From the NCBI GenBank assembly GCA_002440965.1, contig DJWJ01000019.1:1-64000 (forward strand): a stretch of DNA of 64,000 nt. Direction: 5' to 3'. The notes under the pieces are model-generated. The model saw only the letters and a program-made list of their open reading frames with translations, was not told where the DNA came from and did no database searches. The stretch is from Candidatus Omnitrophica bacterium UBA6233. GTDB taxonomy: Bacteria > Omnitrophota > Gorgyraeia > Gygaellales > Profunditerraquicolaceae. Numbering within the stretch: position 1 is the first letter of the stretch; each line of letters begins with the position of its first letter. The position numbers and the translations under genes were made by a program. Below, one piece after another: positions 42,004 to 49,413 of this stretch.

Positions 42004-42564
42004 ATGCCGGACGCCTTCTTTGCGGATAACTTTTATTGCGGTCAAGAAAAGAATACGGAGATCGAAGGCAAAGGAGAGATGATTTAGATAATATTCATCG
42101 AAGGAAACCTTTACGGGAATCGGCAGGTCATCCCTGCCGTTGACCTGGGCCCAACCGGTGATACCGGGAGTAAGCTTATAGACCCCATTATCCGTCCTTA
42201 AGGCGACAAGGTCATCCTGATTAAACAAAGCCGGGCGCGGCCCGACAAAACTCATATCTCCCTTTAAAATATTGAACAACTGCGGAAGTTCATCGAGGCT
42301 GGATTTACGCAAAAACCCGGAGCCGGGAATCAAATACTTTTCAGGATTTTCCATCAAATGCGTGGCTACCTGGGGCGTATTTAATTTCATTGTCCTGAAC
42401 TTAGCCATTTTAAAAATGGTATTGTTTGCGCCAACGCGATCCGTCCAAAAAATAGCCGGCCCCTTAGACATTAGCTTAATGAATAAGGCGATAACTAACA
42501 TCGGAACGCTCAATAGAATTATTAATGCTAAAGCCAAGATTAAATCAAAAATTCGTTTCATCAT
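42001..42564 (-). CDS. Initiating phosphosugar transferase (PglC/WcaJ-like bacterial sugar transferase)
   Basis: A small monotopic phosphoglycosyltransferase of about 187 aa. A single N-terminal re-entrant hydrophobic helix (RIFDLILALALIILLSVPML) is followed by FWTDRVG, FKMAKFRTM, SSLDELPQLFNILKGDMSFVGPRP with the catalytic Asp-Glu, and GWAQVNGRDD. It transfers a phosphosugar from UDP to undecaprenyl phosphate, starting repeat-unit synthesis. It probably uses the sugar made through the WbpM-like dehydratase. ATG 42564 is chosen over an upstream TTG. It is cut off from that operon by the TacAT cassette. Confidence 0.93.
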   Translation of the reverse strand: MMKRIFDLILALALIILLSVPMLVIALFIKLMSKGPAIFWTDRVGANNTIFKMAKFRTMKLNTPQVATHLMENPEKYLIPGSGFLRKSSLDELPQLFNILKGDMSFVGPRPALFNQDDLVALRTDNGVYKLTPGITGWAQVNGRDDLPIPVKVSFDEYYLNHLSFAFDLRILFLTAIKVIRKEGVRH

Positions 42565-42599
42565 ATCACTAATACATTCCAAGATATTAGCTACGCTGT

Positions 42600-43415
42600 C
42601 TATCTTACTTTAATTCTTTTAGTTTGCCCTAAGAAATTGTCTCTTGAAACAATAGGCCTTCTTATCCTTTTTTCCAACTGTTTTCTGGCATTACCGGCGA
42701 TATCTCCTCCTGCTTTGGCATCGGATTTAAGCTTCGGCACGCCTTGCGAATCTTCAACGCGATGGATTTCGGTAGTTGATCTTTCTCCAAGCATTGTAAA
42801 AATAAGCTCAAAATCGTCCATATGGTCGCGTAGATTTTCACGTTTTAACCGTTTTATCTTTTTATACTGGCTAGGCGTAATTCCAAAAGTGGCTTTAGAG
42901 ATTTCTGCCGTTAAAATTTCATAATCCTTTTGTTCTTGCGCCCCGCGTTTCTGCCATTCATCCGTAAGTTCTTCCCGAATGGCAATGCCCCGTATCCGTT
43001 TTTCAATCCAGCTATCGGGATATCCTTTGAGCTTATAGAGCATCCTTGTTCGCTTGGTTGCCAATTCCGGGTCTTCTATCTCTTTAATACGTTCATAACC
43101 AACTTTAGCCAACCACCGCTTAAATGGCTCGGCTTTAGGAGATGGAATTGACTGAACAATACGAAAAATGCCTTCGGTATTGGCGCAATTCAGCTTTTGA
43201 GGCCCTCCTGCCGTCTTAATCAAAAGGGGGGTGGCAAATTGCCCCCACCCTTTGGACAACTCCGGATCCCTTCTACGCATATCCTTTATGTACCCATCAG
43301 GCTGCACCGAATCCGTAAGTACCGCCACTACATCATTAATCACAAACCACCATTCATTATTATGAATGGTTTTACGCACCTTTTGCCCCTTAAATACTGC
43401 TATTTTTGTTTCCAT
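42600..43415 (-). CDS. BRO-N domain protein (DinD/antirepressor-like)
   Basis: A 271-aa protein with an N-terminal BRO-N domain (IAVFKGQKVRKTIHNNEWWFVINDVVAVLTDS, residues 4-35) followed by a YIKDMRRRDPELSKGWGQF region and a long helical, charged C-terminus (KGYPDSWIEKRIRGIAIREELTDEW). It resembles DNA-damage-inducible protein D and phage antirepressor-like proteins common in accessory DNA. Binding to DNA is expected; the role is unknown. A good AAGGAGA ribosome site precedes the ATG. It separates the sugar transferase from the two ATPase genes. Confidence 0.85.
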   Translation of the reverse strand: METKIAVFKGQKVRKTIHNNEWWFVINDVVAVLTDSVQPDGYIKDMRRRDPELSKGWGQFATPLLIKTAGGPQKLNCANTEGIFRIVQSIPSPKAEPFKRWLAKVGYERIKEIEDPELATKRTRMLYKLKGYPDSWIEKRIRGIAIREELTDEWQKRGAQEQKDYEILTAEISKATFGITPSQYKKIKRLKRENLRDHMDDFELIFTMLGERSTTEIHRVEDSQGVPKLKSDAKAGGDIAGNARKQLEKRIRRPIVSRDNFLGQTKRIKVR

Positions 43416-43530
43416 ATCGCCCTTCTCCTTTCTCGCGTTATTATTATTTACCCTCTACTATAATTGACGCAAGAAAAGGCCAAATCTAACATTTATTTCT
43501 CAATACTAAACCCCTTTAACCATCCCCTGA

Positions 43531-43559
43531 TCCCATCCTTGCAGGGTGAAGGGCGGGGG
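43531..43559. repeat. GC-rich cassette-border repeat, copy A
   Basis: Core TTGCAG...GAAGGGCGGGGG with imperfect CC-rich/GG-rich dyad. It begins about 20 bases after the stop of the ATPase gene at 43580. Related copies lie at 44815-44842 and 46203-46229. Sequence 43416-43530 holds no gene. Confidence 0.7.
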
Positions 43560-43579
43560 GAGCAGCCAAACAGCTTACC

Positions 43580-44743
43580 TTATAATATCTTTCCCGACCA
43601 TAGTTGCTGCAAAAAAATCTCCCATGGTGATATTTCTATTTTACCGTGCAGCCTTTTCTCCTTTTCATTACAGACTACTATGCTTTTTTTTGGAGAACAC
43701 GATTGGATAAAAGCCTCTAGCCCATTCATATCTTTTCCGTCAATCCGAGCAGATCCTTTTACCTCTATAGCAACCTCCCCCTGGCCCAGGACAAAATCAA
43801 CCTCAAGCCCCGACTTGGTCCTCCAGAAATTTATCGCAAAGTCCTTACCCGCGTAAGATCTATAAGCAATCATCTCCATAAGCAAGAAATGTTCGAACGC
43901 CTTACCAAATTCCGCTCCTTTTTGTTCGGCTAAATGCCTCTTTGTCAGGTAACCGGCGACACCAACATCAAACATATAATATTTCGAGGCTTTTGTTATA
44001 ACCTGCCGGGATTGCCTTTTCTTAAAAGGCTCTACCCTTACAGCCAACAGCGTATCTATAAGTATCTGGTAATACTCTTTGACCGTCTTGGAATCGACAC
44101 CGCATTCGCGGGCAATATTACAATAATTCGTTATCTCGCCATGCGAGTAGCCGAAAGCGTCAAAAAATCTTGAAAACGCGGGAATATTACGTGTCAGGCC
44201 TTCAGCAAAAACCTCTTCACGTAAATAATCCTGCACATAAGCCTCTAAAGATTTTTTACAATCTATGCCGCTTTGCAAATAATGAAACGGAATCAGGCCA
44301 TGATTTAAAGCGCGCAACAAATCAAATTTTGTAATCTCCCGGCTGACAAGCGGAAAAAGCTCATAACGCCATGCCCTGCCTCCCAGCAGATTCGCGTGGC
44401 CTTTTTTTAATTTTCTTGCGCTTGAACCGCAAAGCACAAAACTCAAACCCTTATTTTCTATCAACCAGTGCACTTCGTCGAGCACTTGCGGAACTTTTTG
44501 CACTTCATCGAGTATTACCGGTTCTTTAAGCACAACCTCGTCTTTTGCGAGTAACTGTTCGCGCAAAAGCGAGGGATTTTTTGATATTTCAAAAAATAAA
44601 TCCGTTTTTAGAAAATCATACACCACGCTATTGGGAAATCTTTCTTTCAGATATGTGGATTTGCCTGTCTTTCTGGCTCCCCATAAAAACGCGGATTGGC
44701 GATGCGGAAGCCGCATAACCAGTTTTCTTGGGATATTTTTCAT
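43580..44743 (-). CDS. AAA ATPase with DUF4143 domain (copy 1)
   Basis: About 387 aa. The N-terminal AAA_14-type ATPase has Walker A GARKTGKST (near residue 25), Walker B PVILDEVQKVP and LCGSSARKL. The C-terminal DUF4143 part includes a PD-(D/E)XK-like stretch (FWRTKSGLEVDFVLGQGEVAIEVKGSARI). Such proteins are widespread, often in accessory DNA, and their role is unresolved. ATG 44743 is preferred, with CCGGAGGA upstream. It has its own promoter and a palindrome at 44760-44774, and it is followed by repeat copy A. Confidence 0.88.
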   Translation of the reverse strand: MKNIPRKLVMRLPHRQSAFLWGARKTGKSTYLKERFPNSVVYDFLKTDLFFEISKNPSLLREQLLAKDEVVLKEPVILDEVQKVPQVLDEVHWLIENKGLSFVLCGSSARKLKKGHANLLGGRAWRYELFPLVSREITKFDLLRALNHGLIPFHYLQSGIDCKKSLEAYVQDYLREEVFAEGLTRNIPAFSRFFDAFGYSHGEITNYCNIARECGVDSKTVKEYYQILIDTLLAVRVEPFKKRQSRQVITKASKYYMFDVGVAGYLTKRHLAEQKGAEFGKAFEHFLLMEMIAYRSYAGKDFAINFWRTKSGLEVDFVLGQGEVAIEVKGSARIDGKDMNGLEAFIQSCSPKKSIVVCNEKEKRLHGKIEISPWEIFLQQLWSGKIL

Positions 44744-44759
44744 TTGTATCATCCTCCGG

Positions 44760-44774
44760 ATTAGTATTACTAAT
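44760..44774. promoter_or_regulatory. 15-bp palindrome (possible operator)
   Basis: attagta-t-tactaat, perfect 7-bp arms, placed between the -10 box and ribosome site of the ATPase gene. The position fits a repressor site. Confidence 0.45.
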
Positions 44775-44778
44775 TAGG

Positions 44779-44807
44779 AGTATATACCATTTTAGTTAGA
44801 GCGTCAA
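44779..44807 (-). promoter_or_regulatory. Promoter of AAA/DUF4143 copy 1
   Basis: TTGACG (44802-44807), 17-bp spacer, TATACT (44779-44784) on the minus strand, 35 nt before the ATG at 44743. Confidence 0.7.
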
Positions 44808-44814
44808 GGCTTTT

Positions 44815-44842
44815 CCCCCATCTTGCAGAGTCAAGGGCGGGG
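44815..44842. repeat. GC-rich cassette-border repeat, copy B
   Basis: cccccatcttgcagagtcaa followed by gggcgggg. It lies about 20 bases after the stop of the ATPase gene at 44862 and just upstream of the copy-1 promoter. Confidence 0.7.
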
Positions 44843-44861
44843 TAAGAGCCTTTCTTTAACC

Positions 44862-46052
44862 TTACCTATTGAGGAGTCCGGCAAGAAATAGCGGCCGCTT
44901 TATACCAACCATATTATAGCCATCAGCAAAGATAATTTTTGTTTTGATACCCATACCCTTGAACTGGCTTCTCCCCTTGCCCTTACCGCCAACTTCAAAG
45001 ACGATATCTTGCGAATCACGAATAAGATAATCCGGCGTTTTTGCCCCGCGCATAGACTTAAGATAAAAAACTTCTTTGCCTAAGGCCCTAAACGCTTCCA
45101 CAAAAAAATCCTCCCGCAAGCCACCGATAGCCTCATCAAACGGTTTATACAAAAGACGATACGGCAAAGCCATGACAACCTTAGGCTCCTTCATCACATT
45201 GCTCCCCATTGGGAAAATCCGATGCAAAACAAAAGCCCGTTCCAAAAGCGTAATATACTGTTCAGCTTTATACTTGGTAATATGAACATTCTGTGACACC
45301 GAGGAATAGTTGATTCCGTCAACCCCTGAGCGCCCAATAAAACGGACAAGCTGTTCTATCTTTTCCAGCTCACCGGTCAGGAGCCTGGCGATATGAGGGA
45401 TATCTTTACGAATAATCGTTTTGAGGATGTTTTCTAAAAGCGCCAGGGGCTGCGGTTCCCGCAAAGCGAATGGCATAAGGCCACCCTGGATATACGATAA
45501 AAAATGTTCTCCCGCCCTAAAAACATCCGCGGGGATCTTTCCCTCAACAATATTCTGGATGGTTAAGACGGTAAACTCCTGCCCATATTTGAATTTCGCG
45601 TACTCCCGCAACGAAAAAGGATAAAGGGTTTTGAGCAGGACACGCCGCGATAAATCGTAACCCGATTCATACATCCCTAATGCCGTAGAACTGGTGAAGA
45701 TCACCCTGATGTCAAAAACATCGTAGAGTTTCTTGAGGTCGGCTTCAAAACGGGGATAAACATGCACTTCATCCAACAAAAACAACCTTATCCGCATCGT
45801 TTCATGCAAAGCCTTAACGAGATCAAAAAGATCACCCTCCATAGCATCCAGGGATACATAAAAAGACCCTTCATTTGCCAGGGCCAGTTGTTTAAGCATG
45901 ATCGTCTTGCCTGCTCCGCGCGGCCCAACGATTCCAATAAAATGAGCTCCGGCATCCCGAGTAATGTCGTCATAAAGCTCACGCTTTTTATCGTATTTCT
46001 GTCCATCTTTCTTGGCCAGACGGTCAAATTCAAGCAATTGATTGATATTCAT
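44862..46052 (-). CDS. AAA ATPase with DUF4143-like domain (copy 2)
   Basis: A 396-aa protein of the same general class but clearly divergent from copy 1. Walker A is VGPRGAGKTIMLKQ (about residues 43-56), Walker B is LFLLDEVHVYPRF, sensor-like IFTSSTALGMYESG follows, and the C-terminal nuclease-like segment is KTPDYLIRDSQDIVFEVGGKGKG. The two copies are separate insertions rather than an obvious tandem duplication, because their sequences differ throughout. The ribosome site is weak. Own promoter at 46078-46105; repeat copy B follows its stop. Confidence 0.87.
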   Translation of the reverse strand: MNINQLLEFDRLAKKDGQKYDKKRELYDDITRDAGAHFIGIVGPRGAGKTIMLKQLALANEGSFYVSLDAMEGDLFDLVKALHETMRIRLFLLDEVHVYPRFEADLKKLYDVFDIRVIFTSSTALGMYESGYDLSRRVLLKTLYPFSLREYAKFKYGQEFTVLTIQNIVEGKIPADVFRAGEHFLSYIQGGLMPFALREPQPLALLENILKTIIRKDIPHIARLLTGELEKIEQLVRFIGRSGVDGINYSSVSQNVHITKYKAEQYITLLERAFVLHRIFPMGSNVMKEPKVVMALPYRLLYKPFDEAIGGLREDFFVEAFRALGKEVFYLKSMRGAKTPDYLIRDSQDIVFEVGGKGKGRSQFKGMGIKTKIIFADGYNMVGIKRPLFLAGLLNR

Positions 46053-46077
46053 CTTATCTTTCTATTTTACTGTTACA

Positions 46078-46105
46078 AGTATATCACAAATATACATTCT
46101 GTCAA
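46078..46105 (-). promoter_or_regulatory. Promoter of AAA/DUF4143 copy 2
   Basis: TTGACA (46100-46105), 16-bp spacer, TATACT (46078-46083) on the minus strand. A gtata...tatac dyad lies within the spacer/-10 region. Confidence 0.7.
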
Positions 46106-46202
46106 ATTGTTTTATGGAATGCTTATCATTACAGATAATTCCTATCGCTAATGCAGCTAATTTTTATTTTACGCTTTCATGCCCCCTAGCCATCTCCCTA
46201 AT

Positions 46203-46229
46203 CCCCTCTTGCAGGATGAAGGGCGGGGG
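46203..46229. repeat. GC-rich cassette-border repeat, copy C
   Basis: ccctcttgcaggatgaaggg followed by cggggg, starting about 22 bases after the stop of the truncated sulfatase-like gene. With its flank (ctaatcccctctt...cagcc) it resembles the 3' end of the epimerase remnant at 47262-47402. Confidence 0.7.
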
Positions 46230-46251
46230 ACAGCCAAGAAAACGCTATCTG

Positions 46252-46632
46252 TTATTCCGCTAATTCTTTTTCTTTTAATATTTTGTAATTTGTTTTAAAG
46301 TAGGTATTGAATATTACCCGGAAACTATTGTAGGGAGATATCGCAGGCCAGACAACTTCGCAACTTTTACCCGGCAGGTAATAAGCATTAAGGATGGATA
46401 ATTTGGTGTTTTCGCTATATTTACCACGCCTATATCCATGGTCGCCTTGAAGAACAATAATCGGTTTTTTTACAGATTTAAGAAGAATCTCGTCAATAAC
46501 TTCTAATATCAGCTTATTAGTTCCTAACACCTGTTCTATATAAGCGGAACTATCCATCATCCCCTTTCGTTTCCACAAAGGTATAACATTGGCATCCCGG
46601 TCAAAAATCAATGGTTCATGAGGAGTATACTG
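46252..46632 (-). pseudogene. 3' fragment of a sulfatase/LTA-synthase-like membrane hydrolase
   Basis: The open frame carries a typical family C-terminus: YTPHEPLIFDRDANVIPLW, YIEQVLGTNKLILEVIDEIL, PIIVLQGDHGYRRGKY, LNAYYLPG, AISPYNSFRVIFNTYF. All upstream parts (membrane segments, catalytic metal-binding N-terminal half) are absent. Homology begins only two bases after the RelE stop at 46634, so the gene appears to have been cut where the toxin-antitoxin unit joins. An ATG at 46611 could start a 119-aa product, but no function is expected from it. Confidence 0.75.
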
Positions 46633-46633
46633 C

Positions 46634-46906
46634 CTAATTTATGTTTCTATATACCGAGGCTCGAGAGGCAATCAAAGTAACAAAAACTTTATTCTTCTCT
46701 TTGTCAATCCCGTAAATCGCGCGGTAATCACCTACCCGGTATCTATAACGCCTCTTCTCACCCTTTAGCACCTTTATATTCGGGCCCCAGAAAGGATTAC
46801 TTTCAAGCTCCTCAAAACACTTATTTAACCTTTTTGCCAGCTCTTCCGGGCAAGACTTATAGGACTTAAGCGCAGCCGGCATCAAAAGGACTTCAAAATT
46901 ACCCAC
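46634..46906 (-). CDS. relE: RelE/ParE-family toxin
   Basis: A 90-aa RelE-fold protein: MGNFEVLLMPAALKSYKSCPEELAKRLNKCFEELESNPFWG, LKGEKRRYRYRVGDYRAIYGID, KVFVTLIASRASVYRN. The RYRVGDYRAIY strand with basic residues is characteristic of ribosome-dependent mRNA interferases. It overlaps its antitoxin by 8 bases. It probably cleaves mRNA when the antitoxin is lost. Confidence 0.9.
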   Translation of the reverse strand: MGNFEVLLMPAALKSYKSCPEELAKRLNKCFEELESNPFWGPNIKVLKGEKRRYRYRVGDYRAIYGIDKEKNKVFVTLIASRASVYRNIN

Positions 46907-47132
46907 GCTTTACTTTTCTCCATCTGGTGCCTTTGCCTTTCAGGTATTGTCTTTCGCCCTCGGCAACAATCTTTTGCTCTGCCGAAGTAAGAGAGCCCTC
47001 TATCTGCTCAACAATCAATTCCCGGACAAATGAGGACATTGACATATACCTCTTTTTGCAGATCTTAACTGTTTCGTTATAAAGCGAGGATGGCATTCTT
47101 ATCAAAAGCTCTTTATTCATAGTTACAGACAT
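46899..47132 (-). CDS. relB: Ribbon-helix-helix antitoxin of the RelBE-type pair
   Basis: A 77-aa protein with an RHH DNA-binding start (ELLIRMPSSLYNETVKICKKRYMSMSSFVRELIVEQIEG) and a basic tail (GTRWRKVKRG). ATG 47132 has a near-perfect GGAGGTGAT site; the longer frame to 47225 runs through the promoter and operator. It should bind the palindrome at 47151-47173. Confidence 0.88.
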   Translation of the reverse strand: MSVTMNKELLIRMPSSLYNETVKICKKRYMSMSSFVRELIVEQIEGSLTSAEQKIVAEGERQYLKGKGTRWRKVKRG

Positions 47133-47150
47133 TTTTATCACCTCCGAAGA

Positions 47151-47180
47151 AAGTATATCATAGTGATATACTTTTGTCAA
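47151..47180 (-). promoter_or_regulatory. relBE promoter with overlapping operator palindrome
   Basis: TTGACA (47175-47180), 17-bp spacer, TATACT (47152-47157). A perfect palindrome aagtatatca-tag-tgatatactt (47151-47173) covers the -10 and most of the spacer, as expected for an autorepressed toxin-antitoxin promoter. Confidence 0.85.
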
Positions 47181-47261
47181 GCGGCATCCGTTACCCTCTC
47201 CATAGTCCGTATACAAGGTGCCCAACGGCCAGACGAAGAGCCCAAGCTGCGCGGCAATCCG

Positions 47262-47402
47262 TTAGCTTTTAATGGTTCCTCTAATCCCCTCTTCCAGCGT
47301 AAACGGCGGCTTCCAGCCAAGCAAATTCCTGATTTTTTTGCTATCAACGACAGAATTCCTGTCCCACGAGAATCCACATGTTATGATGTACCTCTCTCCT
47401 AA
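47262..47402 (-). pseudogene. 3' remnant of an NAD-dependent sugar epimerase gene
   Basis: A reading frame with no start encodes about 46 residues ending in a TAA at 47262-47264: VALGERYIITCGFSWDRNSV, then VDSKKIRNLLGWKPPFTLEE and GIRGTIKS. LGWKPPFTLEEGIRGTI is a classic C-terminus of extended-SDR epimerases/dehydratases. Nothing upstream matches; the GT9 gene ends at 47405. It marks a recombination junction between the polysaccharide block and the cassette region. Confidence 0.75.
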
Positions 47403-47404
47403 TG

Positions 47405-48556
47405 CTACTCATGACTCACCCGCTGCTGGAGCAAACTCTTTGCCGCACTAATGACAGAACTAACCTCTATAGCCATCATGCAAAGGCTTACGAACTCATT
47501 TCCGAGTGGCGACAAATAAGGACAATCAGGTACTATTGCTCTTTCAATATCTATACAAGGGCTACAAGATGCTCCTTTATAGAGTACGACCGCACTCTTG
47601 GAAAACGGCCGATACCGATTGGGAGAGTTTGGGCCAAAAAGCCCAATTACCCCTGCCCCTTGGGCGGCTGCCAAATGCATTGGCCCTGTATCATTGGCCA
47701 CCACTAGCTTAACAACCGAAAACAATGAAATTAGCTGCCTGATATTTGTCTTCCCCGCTAGGTTGTTTACTTTTAACCGATATCTTGGCTCGACACTATT
47801 GACCAGATCATCGCAAAGTTTAACTTCGGCCTTACTTCCAGTTATACTAACGTTTAGCCCTTGCTCATCAATAATCCACTTAGCCAATTTAGCAAAGCAA
47901 CTGACAGGCCATCTTCGGCCCAACCCGGTGTTACCCGACCCAGGATGCAAAACTACCTGAACATTTAACGACCTTGCCCATTCAACATTTTCAGCATCAC
48001 ATGGCAATGATACTAATCCATCTAGATCCTGCTCTATTCCACAAGGTTTAAGCAATTGAACGAAATTAAGTGCCGCATGTATGGAAGAATTGAATAAAAC
48101 TGAAGTTGTTGAACCTATATGTTTACACTGTCGGTCTGAATGAAACGCGACGCGATGGGGCGCATTTGTCGCTCGCGCGCATAATGCTGAAATCCTGGCA
48201 AACTGTTCAAAATCAACACACATTTCATAGCGAGACCTCCACAGCATCGCAACTAGAGAGCAAAAACGCCAGATTTCACTTTCTTTAAAAAGAATTACAT
48301 TATCAACCCACGAAGCAGAAGCTGCGATTTCATATCCTTCCCCCGTTGTAAGAAAATCAATCTGATAGTCTGGGAATTTTTCCTTGAACAACTTAACTCC
48401 CGACATGATTAGGACAACATCACCCATACCATACAATTTAATAAACAAAACCCTTCGGCTGTGGATCTTTCGTGGTGGCATAAACCGCAGGACGCTGCAT
48501 ATCAGAAAAAGCAACGGCACTCCCACCCAGTAATCCAGTAACTTACGTAATTTCAT
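47405..48556 (-). CDS. Heptosyltransferase family (GT9) glycosyltransferase
   Basis: A 383-aa GT9 protein with an N-terminal hydrophobic anchor (YWVGVPLLFLICSVLRF), then RVLFIKLYGMGDVVLIMSGV, VVLHPGSGNTGLGRRWP, and ANDTGPMHLAAAQGAGVIGLFGP; cysteines near CSPCIDIE. It would transfer heptose or another sugar to a lipid-linked acceptor. It is the last gene of the right-hand block before the epimerase remnant. Confidence 0.88.
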   Translation of the reverse strand: MKLRKLLDYWVGVPLLFLICSVLRFMPPRKIHSRRVLFIKLYGMGDVVLIMSGVKLFKEKFPDYQIDFLTTGEGYEIAASASWVDNVILFKESEIWRFCSLVAMLWRSRYEMCVDFEQFARISALCARATNAPHRVAFHSDRQCKHIGSTTSVLFNSSIHAALNFVQLLKPCGIEQDLDGLVSLPCDAENVEWARSLNVQVVLHPGSGNTGLGRRWPVSCFAKLAKWIIDEQGLNVSITGSKAEVKLCDDLVNSVEPRYRLKVNNLAGKTNIRQLISLFSVVKLVVANDTGPMHLAAAQGAGVIGLFGPNSPNRYRPFSKSAVVLYKGASCSPCIDIERAIVPDCPYLSPLGNEFVSLCMMAIEVSSVISAAKSLLQQRVSHE

Positions 48557-48621
48557 TTGATTGCGACATTAAGTATCTTACTAAAAGCATTTTTAATTAA
48601 AGCCTTGCCCACCCGTTCTTC

Positions 48622-49383
48622 TCAATTTTCTGAGTGTCCAGTAAAATAGTTCGTTTCAAGCGAAGCATATTTAGACCACTCTAAAAATTCAGTTTTATAT
48701 TCGTTAACTTTTCGAATACAATAAAATGATGCGACAGACATGGTTGGAAATAGTTTTGACAACAATCTTGAAATTATTTTAGGGAATGGATAAAATTGTG
48801 CGCCATAAAAATGCTCTAATTTACAGAAACCCACTCCTATATTTCTATAAAATAGGACAACGTCTCTTTTAGAAAATACACGGACATGTGCTGACATTAG
48901 TTGATTGCACGTTGGATGATACCCTAGCATCATAAGAATACGGTTATGTAAGGACAAAATATTAGGAACACCCATAAAAAAAATCCCGTTTTTTTTCAAA
49001 CACCTAAACACCTCATGGTTTATCCAGAATATTTCTTTTGTATGTTCCAAGAATTGATTAGATATTATAAAATCAACAGATTCATCTTCAAATGGTAATT
49101 TATCATTTTCAATATTTATTACAATCGGTTTGATACCAAGTGATCTCAATTTATCCGCATTCCATGAACCAAAATCTACTCCGTAAAGTTCAGCGCCGGG
49201 GTAATATTGTTTTACAATAGACAAATCGTATCCGAGACCACATCCAATATCTATGACCTTCCCCAGCTTAGAAACGTTAATCTTCTTAACAATGTTTTCA
49301 AGAATGTGTCTACCACTTGTCTCTGTATGGTCCACGACTTTTAATCTACTTGTAGAACCTGGGATAACATTTTTAAAGAACAT
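48622..49383 (-). CDS. SAM-dependent methyltransferase, type 11
   Basis: A 253-aa class I methyltransferase: GKVIDIGCGLGYDLSIVK, ELYGVDFGSWNADKL, NDKLPFEDESVDFIISNQFLEHTKEIFW. The motifs are standard. In this block it may O-methylate a sugar of the surface glycan. An AAGGAGAT site precedes the ATG. Confidence 0.87.
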   Translation of the reverse strand: MFFKNVIPGSTSRLKVVDHTETSGRHILENIVKKINVSKLGKVIDIGCGLGYDLSIVKQYYPGAELYGVDFGSWNADKLRSLGIKPIVINIENDKLPFEDESVDFIISNQFLEHTKEIFWINHEVFRCLKKNGIFFMGVPNILSLHNRILMMLGYHPTCNQLMSAHVRVFSKRDVVLFYRNIGVGFCKLEHFYGAQFYPFPKIISRLLSKLFPTMSVASFYCIRKVNEYKTEFLEWSKYASLETNYFTGHSEN

Positions 49384-49413
49384 ATTTCTTTATCTCCTTA
49401 ATGTTTATTGATA

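Noticed and set aside
47163..47402. Overlapping frames on both strands in the relB-GT9 gap as small genes
   Set aside because: The only frame with protein-family similarity is the start-less epimerase remnant on the minus strand; the others are shadows of it or of the relBE promoter.
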